A DNA stretch of 31,028 nucleotides, from contig NW_001915060.1 of assembly GCF_000208925.1 (NCBI RefSeq), positions 1-31,028 on the forward strand, read 5' to 3'. How positions within the stretch are numbered: position 1 is the stretch's first letter; each line of letters begins with the position of its first letter. The position numbers were made by a program, and so were the translations under genes. Under the pieces are notes generated by a model. It was not told the DNA's origin. It was given only the letters and a program-made list of their open reading frames with translations, and did no database searches. This DNA comes from Entamoeba histolytica HM-1:IMSS (Eukaryota; Evosea; Mastigamoebida; Endamoebidae). Shown one piece after another: positions 28,237 to 31,028 of this stretch.

Positions 28237-29424
28237 ATGAATTATAATGTTATTAAAGCATTAGATCAAGAAGAGACAGGTGACCTTATCAAATACTTCA
28301 ATTATACAGATGGAATACTTGAAGCTAATTCAGGTGTTCATGATAATAAATGTTTATCAATAGATTCATCTGATCCACCATGTCCTGTACAAAAAGGAAT
28401 GTATACTAAAGTAAAATTGACAGATGAATCAATTCAAATTACAAATATAGATAAATCATCTATTACTGCATTAGTTAGAATTCAAATTAAACCAACTGAA
28501 CAATTTTGGACACAAATAAAAGATAGTCAAGAAGGAGATATTTCAGGATTTCAAACAGGAAGATTAACAGCAATAGAATATTTTGTAGGATTAAAATCAT
28601 CAACACATTTATTTGATGCATATCGTGTATATTCAAGAAATAAGAAAACAGCATGTGAACAAACAGAAGCATTATATGAGAATGCAGCTATTAGAATGTT
28701 AAAAGCACAAGAAGAATTAGATTATAAACCAGGAATTTATACACAATGGGAAGCAGCATATAAACATGAAGATAATGTATGTGGATGTTATTTTAATCTT
28801 CAAGAAATTATTAAAGCACCAAATAATACTATTGAAAAAGAATTTGAAGTAATTATTCCATTAGATGATTTATTACCATTTGCTGCTATGAAAATGTTTC
28901 CTAATGGAATTTATGGAAATTTAACACTTGAAGTTAAAATGGCAATTCAACAGAATTTTGTTATTTGTCAATGTAATCAAAATACTATTATAAATAAAAT
29001 TAGTAAACAAATCAATTCCCCAGTTAAAGGAAATTCATTAGTACTTAGTATTGGAATTGATCAAATGAAAGAAAGAGATTATTATGGAGTATTAAATAGT
29101 AAACATGAGAATTGTTCATTTACTCAAATTGGAGATACATTTATTACATCAGTGATGTCATTACAAAAAGAAAGTAATCATGAATTAGGTGTTCTCACTC
29201 CAAAAAATATTAAAAGTTGTTTTACTATTACAGATGGAAGTTTAAGATATTGTAGAACAAATATTAATGGATTTAATATTAAAGATAGTGTAATGAATGA
29301 ATTAATAGAAAAATATCAAACAAAAGAATTAATTATTCCATCACAATATGTTGATTATCAAGCATTTTCACAAAAACCATTAAGTAATGGTTTAAAATGG
29401 CAACGAAAAAAAGCAAATAATTGA
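28237..29424 (+). CDS. Putative capsid-like protein, 395 aa
   Basis: Not assigned to a family by any motif I can name with certainty. The intact frame starts MNYNVIKALDQEETGDLIKY. The first 120 residues have beta-strand patterns separated by loops (GMYTKVKLTDESIQITNIDK, then ALVRIQIKP). The middle has Cys-containing NVCGCYFNL. Residues about 202-235 read FEVIIPLDDLLPFAA, then GIYGNLTLEVKM. This arrangement, an IPL strand, a helix and a Gly-(x)-L-x-L-x-V strand, recurs in jelly-roll capsid proteins of Polinton-like and related eukaryotic DNA viruses. A later part has EFTxIG-like QIGDTFITSVMSL and CFTITDGSLRYC. The C-terminus is basic (KWQRKKANN). It has no signal peptide or membrane segment. 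The gene is divergent from the MKFG pair and ends inside the terminal repeat. Alternative: a lineage-specific Entamoeba protein. Confidence 0.55.
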   Translation: MNYNVIKALDQEETGDLIKYFNYTDGILEANSGVHDNKCLSIDSSDPPCPVQKGMYTKVKLTDESIQITNIDKSSITALVRIQIKPTEQFWTQIKDSQEGDISGFQTGRLTAIEYFVGLKSSTHLFDAYRVYSRNKKTACEQTEALYENAAIRMLKAQEELDYKPGIYTQWEAAYKHEDNVCGCYFNLQEIIKAPNNTIEKEFEVIIPLDDLLPFAAMKMFPNGIYGNLTLEVKMAIQQNFVICQCNQNTIINKISKQINSPVKGNSLVLSIGIDQMKERDYYGVLNSKHENCSFTQIGDTFITSVMSLQKESNHELGVLTPKNIKSCFTITDGSLRYCRTNINGFNIKDSVMNELIEKYQTKELIIPSQYVDYQAFSQKPLSNGLKWQRKKANN

Positions 29425-29810
29425 AAAAGAAGAGAATGAATGATATAAAAGAATAAAAATAAAGTAAAAAGTAGAAGAAGATGAAGAAAGAATAAAAGTA
29501 GAAAGGAGAGAATATAAAAAGAAAGAAGATAAAGAGTAATAAAACAAAAGAGATGATAAAAGAAGAAAAGAAAGAAAAAAATAAAGGATGCAAATTTTAT
29601 TGAAACAAATAAAAAAAGATGCAAAATTTAATGATGCAAAATATTTTGAAATAAAAATAAATCATCATTTGATATTATTATATTTGATAATAAATTATAT
29701 TATATATTAAATACATCATATTTCTTTATTATTTATCTTTCTTTTCTTTTTATTATTTCATATATTAAATTATTATTCATTCATTTATTATTTATATTTC
29801 ATTTATTAAA
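29396..29810 (+). repeat. Inverted repeat, right copy
   Basis: The partner of positions 1-446 in opposite orientation. It starts in the last nine codons of the capsid-like gene and continues through a purine-rich stretch to the motif ATGCAAAATATT, then AT-rich sequence. ATGCAAA recurs (29588, 29619, 29633), marking a short internal repeat that is expanded in the left copy. Confidence 0.9.
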
Positions 29811-31028
29811 TAAAATGAAAATGAAAATGTAAAATATCAATTAAATATTCATGAATAATAATTTATTAATATTTAATAATTGAAATAACAAATAATAAAG
29901 TAACAATAATGATATATTCAATATATTCTTTATTTGATTTGTTCAATATTAGATTATTCTATTTCATTATCATTTCATTATTTTATTTCATTATTTTATT
30001 TATTATTTCATATTCATTTATTATTTTTTAAAATCAAATAAACAATAATATTGATATTCATTCATCATATTCATTTAATATAATAAACATACATAACATT
30101 TAATAATAAATAATGAATAATTAAGAATGAAAATATTGATTTATTCAATATTTTATTCAACATAAAATCAATAAAACATATATTTTGATAATACACAAAT
30201 GAAATAATAAAGAAATATACAATACTCAAGAATTAATAAAAAAGAAATAAAAAGAATGAATAAATGAATATAAAAGTGATAAATGATAGAAGAAAGAAAT
30301 AGAAACACAACGAAAAATAAATAATATAAAAAGAATATAAATATATAAAAGAATAAAAATAAAGTATAAGAAGAATATAAAAATAATAAAACACAAAGAT
30401 GTAATAAAAGAAGAAAAGAAGAAATAAAAAGTGTATTTTTATTGTAAAAATTAGAAATATTCAATAAAAAGTGTCTAATTTAATGATGTAAAATAATTAA
30501 TATTATTTTATTAATGAAAATATTTTATTCTTTTTACGTTTATTATTTATATGTATAACTTCATTATGATGTTTATTATATATTCAATCATATGTGTTAT
30601 GTTATTATAACATATAATAAGTGATAAAATATAAATGAAAATGATATGAATATATGATATAGAATATAAAACAAAAGAATAATAAGAATAAATGATAAAT
30701 AAAACGAGAAATGATAATCAATGATATAATAATAAAATCAAAGTATAAAAGATACATTTAATATTAATATAAATCAAAAGAGAATAAATATAAAATGAAA
30801 ATAGATATAAATGATAATAATATAAAAATGATAAAGATGAATATTCAAATAATAAAATACATCTAAATAGAAAAGAATAACAAGAAGAAATTTTAAATAA
30901 TATAAACATAAAAATAATAAAATAAGAAGAATATAATAATATAGAGATAAACAGATGATATAAATAATATAAATAATATAAACAGAGAAATAAATATATA
31001 AAAATACGATAGATAAATAACATATAAA
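29811..31028. other. Low-complexity AT-rich region with degenerate repeat copies
   Basis: No gene is seen. Around 30240-30500 the sequence repeats the order found at 29430-29650: AGAATGAATAAATGAATATAA, then an AAAGAAGAAAAGAAG purine run, AAAAAGTGT, a TTTTATTG word and TAATGATGTAAAATA. It therefore looks like a diverged direct copy about 830 bp downstream. The rest is short A/T words. Confidence 0.6.

Noticed and set aside
28487..28672. Minus-strand frame of 61 codons in the capsid-like gene
   Set aside because: Antisense shadow with biased hydrophobic composition.
1..29810. The whole 1-29810 span as one giant transposon or Polinton with terminal inverted repeats
   Set aside because: The interior contains intact single-copy housekeeping genes with host introns and promoters (PheRS beta, transketolase, ARS2). 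The left arm also keeps only a truncated gene end. Two independent copies explain this better.
1..31028. tRNA genes or Entamoeba tRNA arrays, rRNA, CRISPR arrays, LINE/SINE elements
   Set aside because: I looked for T-loop words such as GGTTCRAATCC, evenly spaced direct repeats and reverse-transcriptase motifs and saw none. This was a reading by eye, so a diverged copy could be missed.

Overview
The window looks like nuclear DNA from an amoeba of the genus Entamoeba, most likely the E. histolytica/dispar/nuttalli/moshkovskii side. The evidence is as follows. The DNA is very AT-rich with tightly packed genes. The introns are 44-65 nt long, start with GTTTG and end with TAG. AATGAACT-type (GAAC) promoter boxes and short TATA-like boxes lie 20-45 nt before start codons. 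There is a BspA-like leucine-rich repeat gene. Genus and lineage are inferred; no species marker was searched.

Layout. Positions 1-446 are one copy of a long repeat and 447-3476 is low-complexity T-rich DNA. From 3477 to 23064 lies an ordinary gene-dense block: an ABHD17-type hydrolase with one in-frame TGA, a BspA-like LRR protein, a decayed gene, the beta subunit of phenylalanyl-tRNA synthetase (two introns), a DsbA/FrnE-like thioredoxin-fold protein, a RasGAP-like/PH-like/LRR fusion, transketolase, an orphan protein, a phosducin-like protein, a secreted very basic protein, an ARS2/SERRATE protein, and a TRAPPC14-like trafficking protein (one intron). From 23.2 to 24.9 kb is a heavily decayed purine-rich gene.

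The right end (25.4-29.4 kb) is different. It is a compact set of small genes unlike any housekeeping family: a beta-rich 152-aa protein, a broken gene, a 68-aa helical protein, two tandem related proteins that both begin MKFG and carry amphipathic Gly-rich helices, and a divergent 395-aa protein with a virus-capsid-like appearance. I read this as the structural-gene part of a virus-derived or Polinton-like element. That is an inference: no polymerase, integrase or packaging ATPase is visible. The last codons of the 395-aa gene and the roughly 390 bp that follow occur again, inverted, at positions 1-446. The element or its end is therefore repeated in this genome.

The central block covers translation (PheRS), sugar-phosphate metabolism (transketolase), G-protein and Ras signalling (phosducin-like, RasGAP-LRR), RNA metabolism (ARS2) and membrane traffic (TRAPPC14-like). 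These genes look independently transcribed, each with its own promoter, rather than forming an operon. Several computed reading frames begin at TTG or GTG. I moved those starts to the first ATG, or to a spliced ATG.
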